64,000 nt of DNA. It comes from Isoetes taiwanensis. Lineage: Eukaryota > Streptophyta > Lycopodiopsida > Isoetales > Isoetaceae. The notes below the pieces were generated by a model. The model was not told the DNA's origin. It saw nothing but the letters and a program-made list of their open reading frames with translations, and did no database searches. The stretch spans positions 10,553,141 through 10,617,140 of the forward strand of contig JAJEKV010000023.1 of NCBI GenBank assembly GCA_021234155.1, given 5' to 3'. Below, in pieces: positions 45,454-55,980 of the stretch. Position 1 is the stretch's first letter. Every line of letters begins with the position of its first letter. The position numbers and the translations under genes are program-made.

Positions 45454-47116
45454 TTTCTCTACAGTAGTTTATACTTTTCGTTGCACAACATGATGCAGCC
45501 TATAAGGCACTCACCACAGGCTTTTGTTTACAGCACTTGCTCTCTTTCGTGGACCGGATGTCGAACCCATCCGTATTATAACCCCTTCTAATGAAAGGAA
45601 ATGGTGTATTGAGATTGCACAAGCCATACCGCACATTAAAGGTGATCGCAGAAAGGACCTGTGCCTGTTCCTGCGGACTGGAAAGAAACCTCAGGACGTT
45701 GAACAAGTTGGCATAGTGGTGGCAATGTGGGAAGGCACGAAGAACAATGTGCAAGATGCTATCATATGCAGCATTGAGGACACACAGGCATTGCAGTTCC
45801 TGGAGTACATTCTGAAATGGCGCAATTATGATCCGTCTTTGATGACAGCCAGCAAAATGAACAAGCCAGCCACAGGGAAAAACGTCCCCACATCAGCTAA
45901 GGGTTATGGCTGGGTGTTGCCATCCTATGAATCTCTCTCTTTGTCAGGAATAAAGGGAAACAGAGACATATTGGTAGGTTTCTCGGCATGCAGAAATGGT
46001 TTGTCTACAGACAAGAAGCCTCCGAGCTGTGCTTTGAAGGCAGTTCGTGACGAGAAAATGCCCTCCGTGATGGACACCAATTGGCTAAGAGCCGTGGCCA
46101 AGAAAAAGAGTGTGAAGCCTATTGCTACTTTGGGAGAGACGTCAACACCAAAAAATCTTGTTGAAGAAACACAATCCACGATAAACCCCTCCGGTATTAT
46201 TAACCCTACTCTTCCTCTTGCTTTGAAGGCCCCAGATAGCACTACATCCGGTGGATTTATTCCAAAAAAACTCCCTCCTTTCAAAATTAACCTTAGAAAT
46301 CTGACACCTGCTGACGATAGCCCGCAGCCCAGCGGTTCTCAAACTCCCCCCTCAGTTGCAGACGCCTCCTCTAGACTAGCATTGACATGGCCACACGCAC
46401 CTGCCATTCCAGTCGAGTTGAAGTTCAATTCGGAGGAGGAACGCAAGATGGCAGAGCAAACCACTCAGAAGCTTGAACAATTTAAAAGGTTTTACCCCTT
46501 AGGGGTTAATTGGTTTACAAAGATTTCTATTTTTGTTTGTGAACCTGCACCAGCAAACTTGACACACAGAATGCGATCAAATGACCATGTTCAAACTCTG
46601 GTTAAAAGCTTCAAGGCATACCCAACAGAGGTCCTCACACCTGCTGACGTCGTGCCGTTTGACCCTATTACCAGGTAACTGATTCTTTATCTTTTGGACA
46701 CTCGTTATGTAGATTTGACTTGATGGTTGTCTATCTTTCAGGAGGAGGGTGACATGGAGCAATCCAGAGGATTTAAAGGGCAAGAAATTTTATATTATTT
46801 CAGGCAACCCACGATTTTGCGCCAAGACAACTCCTTTGTTGATTGCCGTCGGCCAGTTGGAGCAGCAACTAGAATTTGCCAAAGTATATGCTAGAAGAAG
46901 ATCGAGGGTGCTCAACGGAAATCTTACAGACAAGGAATATATAGAGTTGAGTATTCAATGCAACGAAGTAATTGCAAACACCGTCTACAGAGAGCCACTG
47001 ATTGAAAAACTGCAACAACTTCGTCATCAGCACAAGGCTTATGGCTGTCCTCCACAAGGACCTATAGGGACAGCTACAACTTCAGCTTGGAAGGTATTTA
47101 TTCATTTTCTACTCGC

Positions 47117-47132
47117 CAACATCGATTCGCGA
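47117..47132. repeat. GC palindrome variant in intron 3
   Basis: ATCGATTCGCGATCTT, again inside an intron. No copy is seen inside exons. Confidence 0.6.
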
Positions 47133-48796
47133 TCTTGATGACCTTTGCTTGCGCGAGATTTCCATGAAATTGCAACGACCACCTTGAAAGTGCAGGAGCT
47201 TAAGGATGAAAAACAATTCATCTTTATGGATGAGAAGGTTTTCAAGAAGCTAATGGAAGTTGCCGGACTGTGGGTGAACCGTAAGCTCAGCGACGACCAT
47301 GGTGAGTTTCCGGACAAACCATCGAAAGAGTTCTTTAACAAGACCTGGCTCCGGTTGCTACGAGGTATGTCGAATCTGAGGTGTCACGGTACTTTCGATG
47401 AGATTATAGAAGGCAAGACGTATTTAAAGGTGCAGCCAGGGTATAGTGGGAGATTTGATTGCAAACAACGGGCAACAGACATCAGAACCCTCACTTTTAT
47501 GAGGCGCGAAATTTTATCTTATGCCACAAATTTCTTTTGCAAAAGGATTTCGATATTTGGGAGGAATTGCTTCGGGCTTTTCCCGATTTTGGTGAACAGA
47601 GAATCTTGGATATATCGGATACCATCTGATAATGCGTGAAGGCTAACTATAACAAGGATCATACACTAGGTAATCTACCTGTAGCCTTTCTGGAGCCAAT
47701 CAGAAATATTCTAAAGCCAGAAGAGGCTAGAAAAAGAAAGGAAAAGAAAAATGTTGTCATAGAAGTGACAAAGAATGGCATCCCTACTTCCTCCCAAGTG
47801 TCAGAGAATGCGACATTGATATTTATTGACATCCGAGGGATGAACAAGGTATGGGATTGCAAGAAATACACAGACCTATTTACAAGGATAGCTACCATGA
47901 CGAATGCCAAAGTTTATCACTTGGTTATTATCATGCGCTCTGTGAATTTGCCCAATTGCTTGTACAAATGGAAGCAAATTGTATGGTGGCCACCTATCTT
48001 TAGGTTCTTATGAAGAAATGGGATGGGAGAGCAAACGAAGGGTGAAAGAACATCAGTACTATATTAGTCATATGTGCATTAACAGGAGTGATGTTCGTGT
48101 AGCACCTGTGCAACCAGAGCTGGAGCTTCGCCTATCTCCACACAGCAAGGCTCCTAAGTCAACACCATTGCCTCCAATGCCGCTAACAGGTAATGAGGAT
48201 GCCGATGAGAAGATAAAAAAGAAATTTCAGACTCTTTTTACAGGCAAACCAAGATTCAAATGGGCGGCAATGGAAGGAGATCTTGTATTGAAATGCCAGC
48301 TGAAAACCTCGTATGCCTACCATATTGTTGAACAGCTGGTGCCGACTGATGGTTGCGTTCTGGATTTCTTTTCGGCTGGGACAGCTTCTCGTGTTGCTCT
48401 TATGCAAGGCAAAAAGAGCGTGGCCTTCGAAAGTTCAGGTAAAGTGTGCCGTTTCCTGAGGGCGTTCTTGGAAACGCTTGAGAAAATGGCCAATCAAAGT
48501 ACGGGGGGGTTTGAAGAAGAGGAGAAAGCAGAGAATGTTGAGCCTGATCCAGCGCTGCCCAACATCAGTATCACCCAAAACACAGATCTATCAAGGTTGG
48601 ATTCCATTTTGGAAAACCTCGATGCTAAGTCTTACGAAGAGAGAATGCAAGAAACAAAGCGCTTGCTTGAAGAGACGGAAAAAGGTATAGAAGCCCTGGA
48701 GCCCACTTTTCAAAAATTACATGCACTTAATGAGAAGCTTGATGGGTACATGCCTTTCTTGACAGGCGAACATAAGTTTGAATACGTGGGCGCAGA

Positions 48797-48860
48797 ACAC
48801 ATGGAAACAGACCAACAGCACATGGAAACAGACGAACAACACATGGAAACAGACCAAGAT
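48797..48860 (+). repeat. 21-bp coding tandem repeat
   Basis: Three in-frame copies of CACATGGAAACAGACCAACAG encode His-Met-Glu-Thr-Asp-Gln/Glu-Gln units in the methyltransferase-like protein. Confidence 0.95.
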
Positions 48861-49277
48861 GAGGCTGTTGGGACACAAGAGCATCAGGTACCCAGCAAGA
48901 AGCAGAAGCTCTTTCATCCACAGCAGATTGCTACTGAATCGGAGAAGGAACTTATAGGCGGGAACAGTGCAGGGGAGAGTGAAAAATGGGAGCCTGATTC
49001 ACATGTGCAGCGCATCGCAAACGCCATGGGTGTTGAGATTCCAGAGGTCACAGGTTATTCAGAGATGGACACAACACAAGCTATGGAATTGGGTAGAGAG
49101 CATGTCATCCGCATGGCCAATGATATGGGTGTGATACCTGATAGCGTATCTGAAACACAATCAGAAGAATGAATATTGTATATTACTTCCTTCAATGGAA
49201 ATTTTGGTTTCAGGAATATGTATTACCATATCTTTTTGTCTTTACTACTACTTCGTGCATGTTTAATGCTAAAAATA

Positions 49278-49441
49278 ATCGCGACCGCGATCCTCTCTGG
49301 CAAATATATGGCTTTAAATACTGAAATTTTTGTGATATGCTTGCTCCTCTGTACCTTCTTTTAACACAATGCTCTCATATGGTTTTAATAAAAGGCTCAT
49401 TATTTTGTCTCCTTTCAGCTGCGAAACATCGCGTTCGCGAT
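49278..49441. repeat. GC palindromes near the right end of the transposon
   Basis: ATCGCGACCGCGAT (49278-49291) and ATCGCGTTCGCGAT (49428-49441) lie after the last exon, about 230 bp inside the right terminus. They match the palindrome family between the two genes. Confidence 0.85.
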
Positions 49442-49675
49442 TCTTGCGATAAGATTGAGCATTTCCTCCTACTACATTCTACTCACGATGGACCTTTGCA
49501 TGAGCTGTAAAAATTATATTTCCGAAGAACACTGAATCATTTGCAGAATTTGTGCAAAAAAACGCCAACTTTTACTCAGTTGGTAGTAGTTTCTGCACTA
49601 TATGGCTAACCACTAACCTATTTCGTGCTAAACGAGAATTCCAAATTTCTCTAATTAATTAATTCATGCTTTGTT

Positions 49676-50374
49676 GGTTGATCATGTTTGCTCCTCTTGT
49701 ATTGGGAAGGGGGGTAGAGACCTAGTAGCCATTATGTAGTATGCTCCTAGTCTAGATCCCTTAGTTCCTATTAGTTGCGGCCTGTGCATAGGAACCCACC
49801 AGGCTATGGAGGCTATGATGTGACTCAGCACTACATAACGGGGCTAGAGGCAATGCGGAGGGAGGATCCCTGCCGAGTGGGGGCTTAAGGGATCCCACAG
49901 TGGGCTAGACTTATGGTCGGTCACTTCATGTGGGCCGAGCATGGGTCCGACACCTCCTGGGGCAATGGTGCCGCCCTGCCTCTCAAAAGTTGCAAGTGTC
50001 AGCTTGGATCTTGTTTTGGGGGGTTCAGTCGGGTATGAATCGTGTGTCGCCACGATTCTCTAGTCGCCAGAGGAGCCTCTAGACCCCGGTAAGGGGAGAT
50101 GCAACCCTTCCTCCTCGACGGACCAGGGAGATACAACCTGGAGCAGTCCCGATGGGTGATGCCATGGGATTACGTATCCGGAAGGCTAGTCATGCCAGAG
50201 CCTGATTGAGCCCATCTGCAAAGTATGCACAGGATGGAGTGGTCAACCCTAGCCATTGTCTATAGCCAGCCCCGCTATTGTTATGACTCGGTCTGCTCTA
50301 TCTTGAGGCCTATCCAGTCAGTCGACTTCCTTATGAGTCAGAGTCATTGGTAGGAGCTCTCATGTTTTATGGCA
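49676..50374 (+). repeat. 3' LTR, second part
   Basis: Continues the LTR exactly where 36771 stops, judged against the uninterrupted inverted copy near 55380. It matches the 5' LTR from 49787 on. The last ~165 bp of the LTR are missing beyond ATGTTTTATGGCA. Confidence 0.9.
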
Positions 50375-50961
50375 GTAATGAGACGAAGAGTGGGTGAAGC
50401 AATGGAACAAACAATGCAACCCGAGCAGGGCGAAGCAACTGCAAAGAGGACTAACGGTAACTCGGATAGGTAATCAAACAAGAAAGTCAAATGAAGTTGT
50501 ATGGCATATGTGAAAAGGAGCAAATAACAATAACTGGAGCCAAATAGATAGATGGAACAAACAGGAAGTAATATGGAAAATGGGTGGCTTAACAAGACCA
50601 AAGAGGAGGGAATCAATAGTAAAACTCAAAGAAAATGAACAATAGAAGCCCCTAGTTAGCCAGCTGTGACTAACCCAACAGCTACAAATATAAAGAAATG
50701 TAACTCACTAGCCAACATAACACCTCATCACCTATCTCTTAGCATCCTGATCAAAAGCCTCAACCAAACAAATAACTTGCAATAGACGCTTATGTGGAGA
50801 GACCTCCCTGGGCTAGAGGCTAACATAACCAACAATATGTATGTACTTAATTCATGTGAACAATATCTATAGACAAATCACATCATGAAATGTAGATGTA
50901 GGAGTTGGACGGACAAAGAAATGATTATGGCAAAATGACCAAAAACCGAACACATGGCACC
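50375..50961. other. Unrecognised A-rich stretch
   Basis: Lies between the truncated 3' LTR and the inverted repeat arm. No gene; AACAAAC-type A/C-rich sequence. Confidence 0.4.
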
Positions 50962-51357
50962 TCATGCATATTAATAACCTAACCCATGCGCTTTCAAAAT
51001 TTTCTCTGAAAAAAGGCCAATCGTAGCAAACCATGTGAGGATCCAAGTAAAAACATGCATCAGGATAACAAACCAAAATGAATCTAATGGCACATACGAA
51101 GCCACATGGTGCAAGTCCTAGCACCTTATGTTGAATGAGCGAACATAATAGGATAATGCAGAATCTGAGCTAATGAGAGGCTATAACATGTAGTGTCAGC
51201 AAATGTTAACTCTAGGAAACCACCACAGTGAGATAACAAGAAACCATAATTAATTTGACGACTATATGACACATAGGATAATGTAGGATCTGAGCTAATG
51301 AGAGACTACAACATGTAGTGTCAATAAATGTTAACTCTAGGAAATCGTCACAGTGAG
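50962..51357 (-). repeat. Right arm of the 395-bp inverted repeat
   Basis: Reverse complement of 25016-25409. A further partial tandem unit continues to about 51450. Confidence 0.9.
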
Positions 51358-51513
51358 ATAATGAGAGACCATAACCAAATTTACGGCCACATGACGCAAG
51401 CCCTAACACAAGTCCTAAATGTTGAATAATGCAACATACTGAGGTTCTAGGAAATACAGTGAGATAACGAAGAGAAGCGAAGAAAGAGGTGCAAAAATAG
51501 GCAGAGGGGGAGC

Positions 51514-52115
51514 GTGTTTATCAGAGAACCACAACATGACGAACCAGAGGAGGACGAGTTCGCAAAGAACAGACGGAGCCTACACTCGGCCACCATATCC
51601 AACGTAGCCCAAGCCACCCAAGAAGAGGGCCACTTAAGACGAAGCAAAGATATTGAGTACGAGAAGAAGAAGGCAGAATACAAGATACATTCCCGCCGAT
51701 GGACCCGATATAATTATTGGTACTGCAAACAAAACATACAGAAGTACGTTAGGGGTGGCAGGGCGAAGAACCAGCCGAAGCCGCCACCACCATGACCAGA
51801 GCCTCCGAAGAAGGCCCACCATGGACCTAACTCGAAGCAAGCCCGGGTGTTTCGAGAGATTAGGCACTTTCAGCAGTGCACTAATCTCTTGATCCAGAAG
51901 GCGCCGTTCGAACGGCTCCTCTAGAGATCATGCAGGAGTTCCAGACCGACTATAGGGTTACGCCCCTAACGGTCTGATCCTTGTAAGAAGCGGTAGAGGC
52001 AGAGCTAGTACAACTTTTCGAGGAAGGGAATTTGTGTGCCATTCATGCGAAGAGGGTAACAATGATGCCCAAGGATCTCCATTTAGCTAGAAGGATCCAG
52101 AAGGAGAAGCCTTAG
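51514..52115 (+). pseudogene. Second histone H3-like copy, fragment
   Basis: Homologous to the last part of the gene at 26761, starting around its acidic region. It reads [24 protein letters not shown], then a TGA (51793-51795), [20 protein letters not shown], a one-base deletion near 51919, then QEFQTDYRVTP (Tyr where the first copy has TAA), two further stops, and [16 protein letters not shown] to [10 protein letters not shown] and TAG at 52113. The H3 tail is absent. The copy confirms that an H3 fold is a stable part of this element family. Confidence 0.85.
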
Positions 52116-52189
52116 GAGCTTCTAAGTTTGTACTGAGATAATTTTGTATAAAATCTCTTTCCGTAAAAATTGACTTTTGCATCAAAATT

Positions 52190-52262
52190 GGTCCACTCTC
52201 GTCTTACCATGCAAATGACCCCTGCGTCGCGAACGCAGATGCGTTTCACGCGGTAACAGCTG
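52190..52262 (+). repeat. Hairpin repeat after the second H3 copy, unit 1
   Basis: CTGCGTCGCGAACGCAG (52222-52238) keeps the CTGCGT/ACGCAG stem of 28179-28195 with a different loop. The outer arms (TTACCATGC, GCGGTAAC) pair partly. Confidence 0.75.
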
Positions 52263-52394
52263 AGTGCCCTCTTTAATGCATAAATTGTCCAAATTTTGAA
52301 AGGAAAGTTGTTAAAATGCTTAGAATTAGTTCAATCTTACAATTTAGCATCTTGAATTTATCATAAATGTTTAAAATTAGCCTAGATTGACCCG

Positions 52395-52462
52395 CTCGGG
52401 TCTTACCACACAAATGGGCCTTGCGTCACGAACGCAGACGCGTTTCGCACGGTAACAACCGA
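52395..52462 (+). repeat. Hairpin repeat after the second H3 copy, unit 2
   Basis: TTGCGTCACGAACGCAG (52421-52437), stem with one G-U type change, framed by CTTACCACAC and CGCACGGTAAC. Confidence 0.7.
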
Positions 52463-52607
52463 GTCACCCATTTTTGCATTTGTACTTGTCGGTTTGAAAT
52501 GAAATAAGTTGGTAGGTAGTTTAGAACAGACCCAGTCATGCACTCAAGCAGTTTATATTTTCTAAAAAGGCTGAAAATTAGCTAAAATGACCTCACTAGG
52601 GTCTTAC

Positions 52608-52740
52608 CGCGCAACATGCCCGTGCGTTGAAAACGTAGACATCATTTATCGTGCAACAGGCCTGTGCGTTGGGAACGCAGGCATCATTTACCGCACAACA
52701 GGCCCGTGCATTGGGAACGCAGGCATCATTTGCGCGGTTA
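52608..52740 (+). repeat. Tandem 43-bp units carrying the same hairpin
   Basis: Three units with TGCGTTGAAAACGTA, TGCGTTGGGAACGCA and TGCATTGGGAACGCA, each followed by GGCATCATTT or its variant. The hairpin motif was locally amplified. Confidence 0.8.
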
Positions 52741-54389
52741 CACTCGAGTGCTAGGTTTTAGAGCGGAAAAAATTTGCAAAATTGCTTGAGAAAGTCCTTC
52801 ATGCACGTTTTAGCCATCTGCCATGCATCCTAGTGTCTTGCAATACCCCATTCTAGCTTTTCAATCCATTTGAACCTCATCTTAAAAAATTTCTTACAGT
52901 AGCAGGAATTGAACCTCCCACTCACAGGGATGAACCCCCTCAAACCCCCCAGTGTCAACCACTGAGGGCAAACATCATTTATATTTAAATTATAATCCTT
53001 AAATTAAATTTAAGCTTTAATCATGTTAGATAATATTAATGGCCAAGACCCTTTAGAGTTAGAACCAAGACCCTTAAGCTAGATAGAGACAGCGTTTGCA
53101 TTTATCTTAGCTTAGTTGTCGCTCTTATCTTGCTTACTGTGTTCTTGTCTACATATAGGTAGTACAATCAAATCTTTTTCTTAGAAATCCAGCTAGTTGT
53201 CAACGGCTTAGAAATTGTTGTCACACGTTGGTATGATACACCAACACACTATCAAGTATCTTCCGCCATGCCTTTGTAGCATAGATAATTATCTAAGAAT
53301 TCATTCTATCTAGGTAATTTAGTCTAACACACCAAGTACACCCAGAAAGTAAGTCTCCTTATACCACCCCATAACAGTAAATAAGTACCTTTCTCAGTGC
53401 CTAGTAAAGTGCCAAATGCCAAGTGGGTCATTTGAGGTAGAGTGGATAAAGGTATAAAAATAGGGTTGTAGAGTAAGTACACGTAAATAATTGTTGTTGT
53501 GGTAGTATTAGTTGACTTGTGCACTTAGGGCAGTAAAGTAGGTCAGGAGAACCTTCGTTGCAGATCCTCGAGGCCTCGACACAGGAGCCACTTGACAACA
53601 TCAACAGATTGAAAGCAGAGGGCAACCTTATAGAGGAAACTTCAGCAAATCAAAAGCCAAGATGGTGTACAGGGAAGCCCAAACACAAATAATAAAGGGG
53701 AGCCTACAGGAAGGACGATTGCAACATCAAGAATAGACACAAGAGTTGCCAAGAGGGCTATGCAACAGTCAATGGGCATCATGGCACTTACAAAATTGAT
53801 CACATTAGGGGAGGAACATCTCCTAGTCAAGGATATTCTCCAAGTGCCATATTATTTCGAGGAAGGGCCCCACATCGATCACTAATATCACAGCTACGCC
53901 ATCAATGAAGTGTAGACGACTTCATCGACTTATGACATCAAGAGTTCTAAAGGATGAAACTGACATACCTCTTAGGAAGGGCAACTATCGCAGATATACA
54001 GGCCATAGTAGTATCAGATTTAGACTTCAAGCAAAGATGCTTTGGCTAAGGAGGTATTACAAGCCAGCAAGGGTGGGCTGCTCAGGAATAGGAATATGGC
54101 GAGACCGTAACAAACTTCTTCCTCATCAGCCCCGATACTTCAGAGCAGCTCAATCAACCTCGACAGCACCATCTCAAGATCATGACGATCAAGAAGAGGC
54201 ACCACCAAATACCAGCATTACTGCAAGTGAAGTCCAATCTCATTAGCAATAGTGGAAATGAACTCAAAATCCTGGAAATCTGGAGGAAAGTCTTTAATTG
54301 CAATCCAGAATGGGGCATGTAAGGCATCTGGATTACCTGGAAAAGAGCCAGGAACATACTGTTGATACAACAAGAAATATTTCCACATA
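52741..54389 (+). other. Decayed retroelement interior, unassigned
   Basis: AT-rich to about 53540, then a plus-strand stretch (53560-54240) that reads like protein with many stops (for example KRAMQQSMGIMALTKLITLG). It may be the interior of the element that held the second H3 copy, but no gag or pol motif was recognised. Confidence 0.35.
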
Positions 54390-55540
54390 TGTGATGCTCC
54401 CTACAAAATATATGGCGCCCAGCCGTACACTCCGTAGGAAATCCCCCATCCGGTCCTTCGACCGCACGGGCCCTAGGCCTCCGTCTATCCCGCACTTCAG
54501 GGTATCCCTAGTGCGGAAAGGGGACACGAAGGTGTCTTGCGCGCCCTTCCCCTATGGGCTCCTATCACATCGGAAGCATAAACAACGTCAAAACTAGCAA
54601 TACAGTACATCGAACTACCTCGAAGGGTAGCACATCCATACATCCATAGATACAATAGGGATAAACATATGCCACAAAACATGAGAGCTCCTACCCAAGG
54701 CTCAGACACGTGGGGAGGTAGACTGACGGCTAGGCCTCAAGATAGAGTAGACCGAGTCATAACTATGGCGGGGCTGGCTATAGACAACGGCTAGGGTTGA
54801 CCACTCCATCCGCCCCTCCTGTGCATACTTTGCAGATGGGCTAGATCGAGCTCTGGTACGGCTCTAGCCTTCTGGATACGCAATCTCATGGCATCACCCA
54901 TCGAGACTACTCCGGGTTGCATCTCCCCGGTCCGTTGAGGCAGGAAGGGTTCCATCTCCCTTTCCCGAGGGTTAGAGGTTCCACGGGCGGCTAGAGAATC
55001 GTGGCGACACACGTTTCTTTCCCGACTTAACCCCCCAAAACAAGAGCCAAGCCGTCCCCTGCAGCTCTTGAGAAGCAGGGCGGCACCATTGCCCCAGGAG
55101 TTATCGGACCCATGCCCGGCCCACTCGAAGTGACTGGCCATAAGCCTAGCCCGCTATGGGGTCTCCAGTAGCCACGCTCAGCAGGGACCCTCCCTCCGTC
55201 TCGCCTCTAGCCCCATTATGTAGTGCTGAGTCATACCATAGCTCCCATCGCCCGGTGGGCATAATAATAGGAACTAAAGGGTCTAAACTAGGAGCATTAC
55301 TAAGTAATGGCTGCTAGGTCTCTACCCCCTTTTCCAATACAAGAGGAGCAAACATGACCAATCAACATCACATATCCACATAGCATGATAATCATGAGAA
55401 TAACATCTAAACCTAATCATACATTTTTAATTACAGTTAGGGTTCCTTGATTAGGGTTCAAGATGTAGACTAAGGGCTCTAGGAAGGCTTTACTAGAGAC
55501 ACGAAATGCTAACTCATGCGGAGTCCTAACTTCCAGATGT
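54390..55540 (-). repeat. LTR of the same retrotransposon family, minus strand
   Basis: Inverted copy of the chromovirus LTR. It ends (minus) with CATCACA at 54390 and reaches about 55540, where homology to 36590 stops. No PBS follows its end, so it is a solo or truncated LTR. It is uninterrupted at the site used by the 12.9-kb transposon. Confidence 0.85.
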
Positions 55541-55956
55541 TCAAAGCTATAAAGGAGCATCTAGAGCCTGATGTTTTGGATCCAAGTGCATCGCACAAAC
55601 CTGAATGGGTTCACGCCTAATGCAAGCAGGATCAAGCAGGATGTCGGTTGTTGTCGTTGCACAAAATCTTCCAGTTTGGCATGCATCAATCCAGTTAGAA
55701 TCTCATGCTCAATAATAGAAAAAAATGATCTCAATGCACCAAGAGTGATTTGAATCTCTCACTCAGATCATGAACCGGCCATATACATCAATTTCTTCAA
55801 AAACGATGATCTCCTAGAAAGTTGCAGAAAACTCTTATGAGGAGTCACAAGTCTCCCCTGAGTCCTCATGTGAAATCTTTCTATGTACAGAAGGCTGCTA
55901 AATGTTAGCAAAATGAGCTGCCACTTGCATTATAAAAAGCCTTTCACCCCTTCCAC

Positions 55957-55968
55957 GATCTGATACCA
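55957..55968 (-). promoter_or_regulatory. Possible primer binding site of another retroelement
   Basis: Minus strand TGGTATCAGATC resembles the initiator-Met PBS with one change. A possible LTR end TAACA lies 11 bases upstream (55980). The downstream sequence to 55560 has no clear gag. Confidence 0.35.
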
Positions 55969-55980
55969 TGTCTCTAAGAT

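Larger units (their letters stand above)
45083..49172 (+). pseudogene. Permuted methyltransferase-like protein gene of the transposon
   Basis: Exon 1 (45083-45110, MAPKDSLRE, good ATG context) joins in frame to exon 2 (45534-46674); exon 3 is 46742-47093 and exon 4 starts at 47196. All introns are GT-AG (423, 67 and 102 bp). The N-terminal half (FRGPDVEPIRIITPSNERKW) is of unknown fold. Exon 4 reads NATLIFIDIRGMNKVWD and YHLVIIMRS, which resembles motif IV and following strands of beta-class (permuted) DNA methyltransferases, with the DPPY residues replaced. It later reads a SAM-binding motif I, VLDFFSAGTASRVALMQGKK (about 48358-48417). The C-terminus has a coiled coil, a triple HMETD repeat and two ANxMGV motifs. 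Frame changes near 47525 and 47960-48010 and TGATAA near 47624 break exon 4. If active, relatives could methylate DNA; this copy probably cannot. Confidence 0.65.
36772..49671. mobile_element. 12.9-kb two-gene DNA transposon
   Basis: Ends: AAGCATGATTTCATTAATTG on the left and the inverse of AAGCATGAATTAATTAATTA on the right (about 22 bp, three mismatches). It is flanked by TGTT on both sides (36768-36771, 49672-49675). The target is the LTR; removing the element plus one TGTT restores the LTR sequence seen at 55380. Contents from left: three tandem small genes, a minus-strand DUF8039/DUF7869 gene, a GC-palindrome-rich divergent promoter region, and a plus-strand methyltransferase-like gene. 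A hAT-like element and a MITE are nested inside. The 4-bp duplication occurs in several superfamilies and is not diagnostic. Confidence 0.85.
25424..50374 (+). mobile_element. Chromovirus-type Ty3/gypsy retrotransposon with a histone H3 gene, interrupted by a DNA transposon
   Basis: Parts in order: truncated 5' LTR (25424-26193), PBS, H3-like ORF, unknown ORF2, gag, pol with protease, RT, RNase H, integrase and chromodomain, PPT, and a 3' LTR broken by the 12.9-kb transposon (36112-36771 plus 49676-50374). The internal region is 9.9 kb. Combining the pieces gives an LTR of about 1.54 kb that begins TGTGACG and ends CGTCACA. The 5' LTR lacks about its first half and the 3' LTR its last ~165 bp, so no target duplication can be read. 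Frameshifts and stops in gag and pol show a defective copy, though many domains remain intact. Confidence 0.9.

Noticed and set aside
49844-50053. Minus-strand ORFs in the LTRs (also 25401-25691)
   Set aside because: They recur because the LTRs are repeated; they carry no motif and differ by frameshifts.
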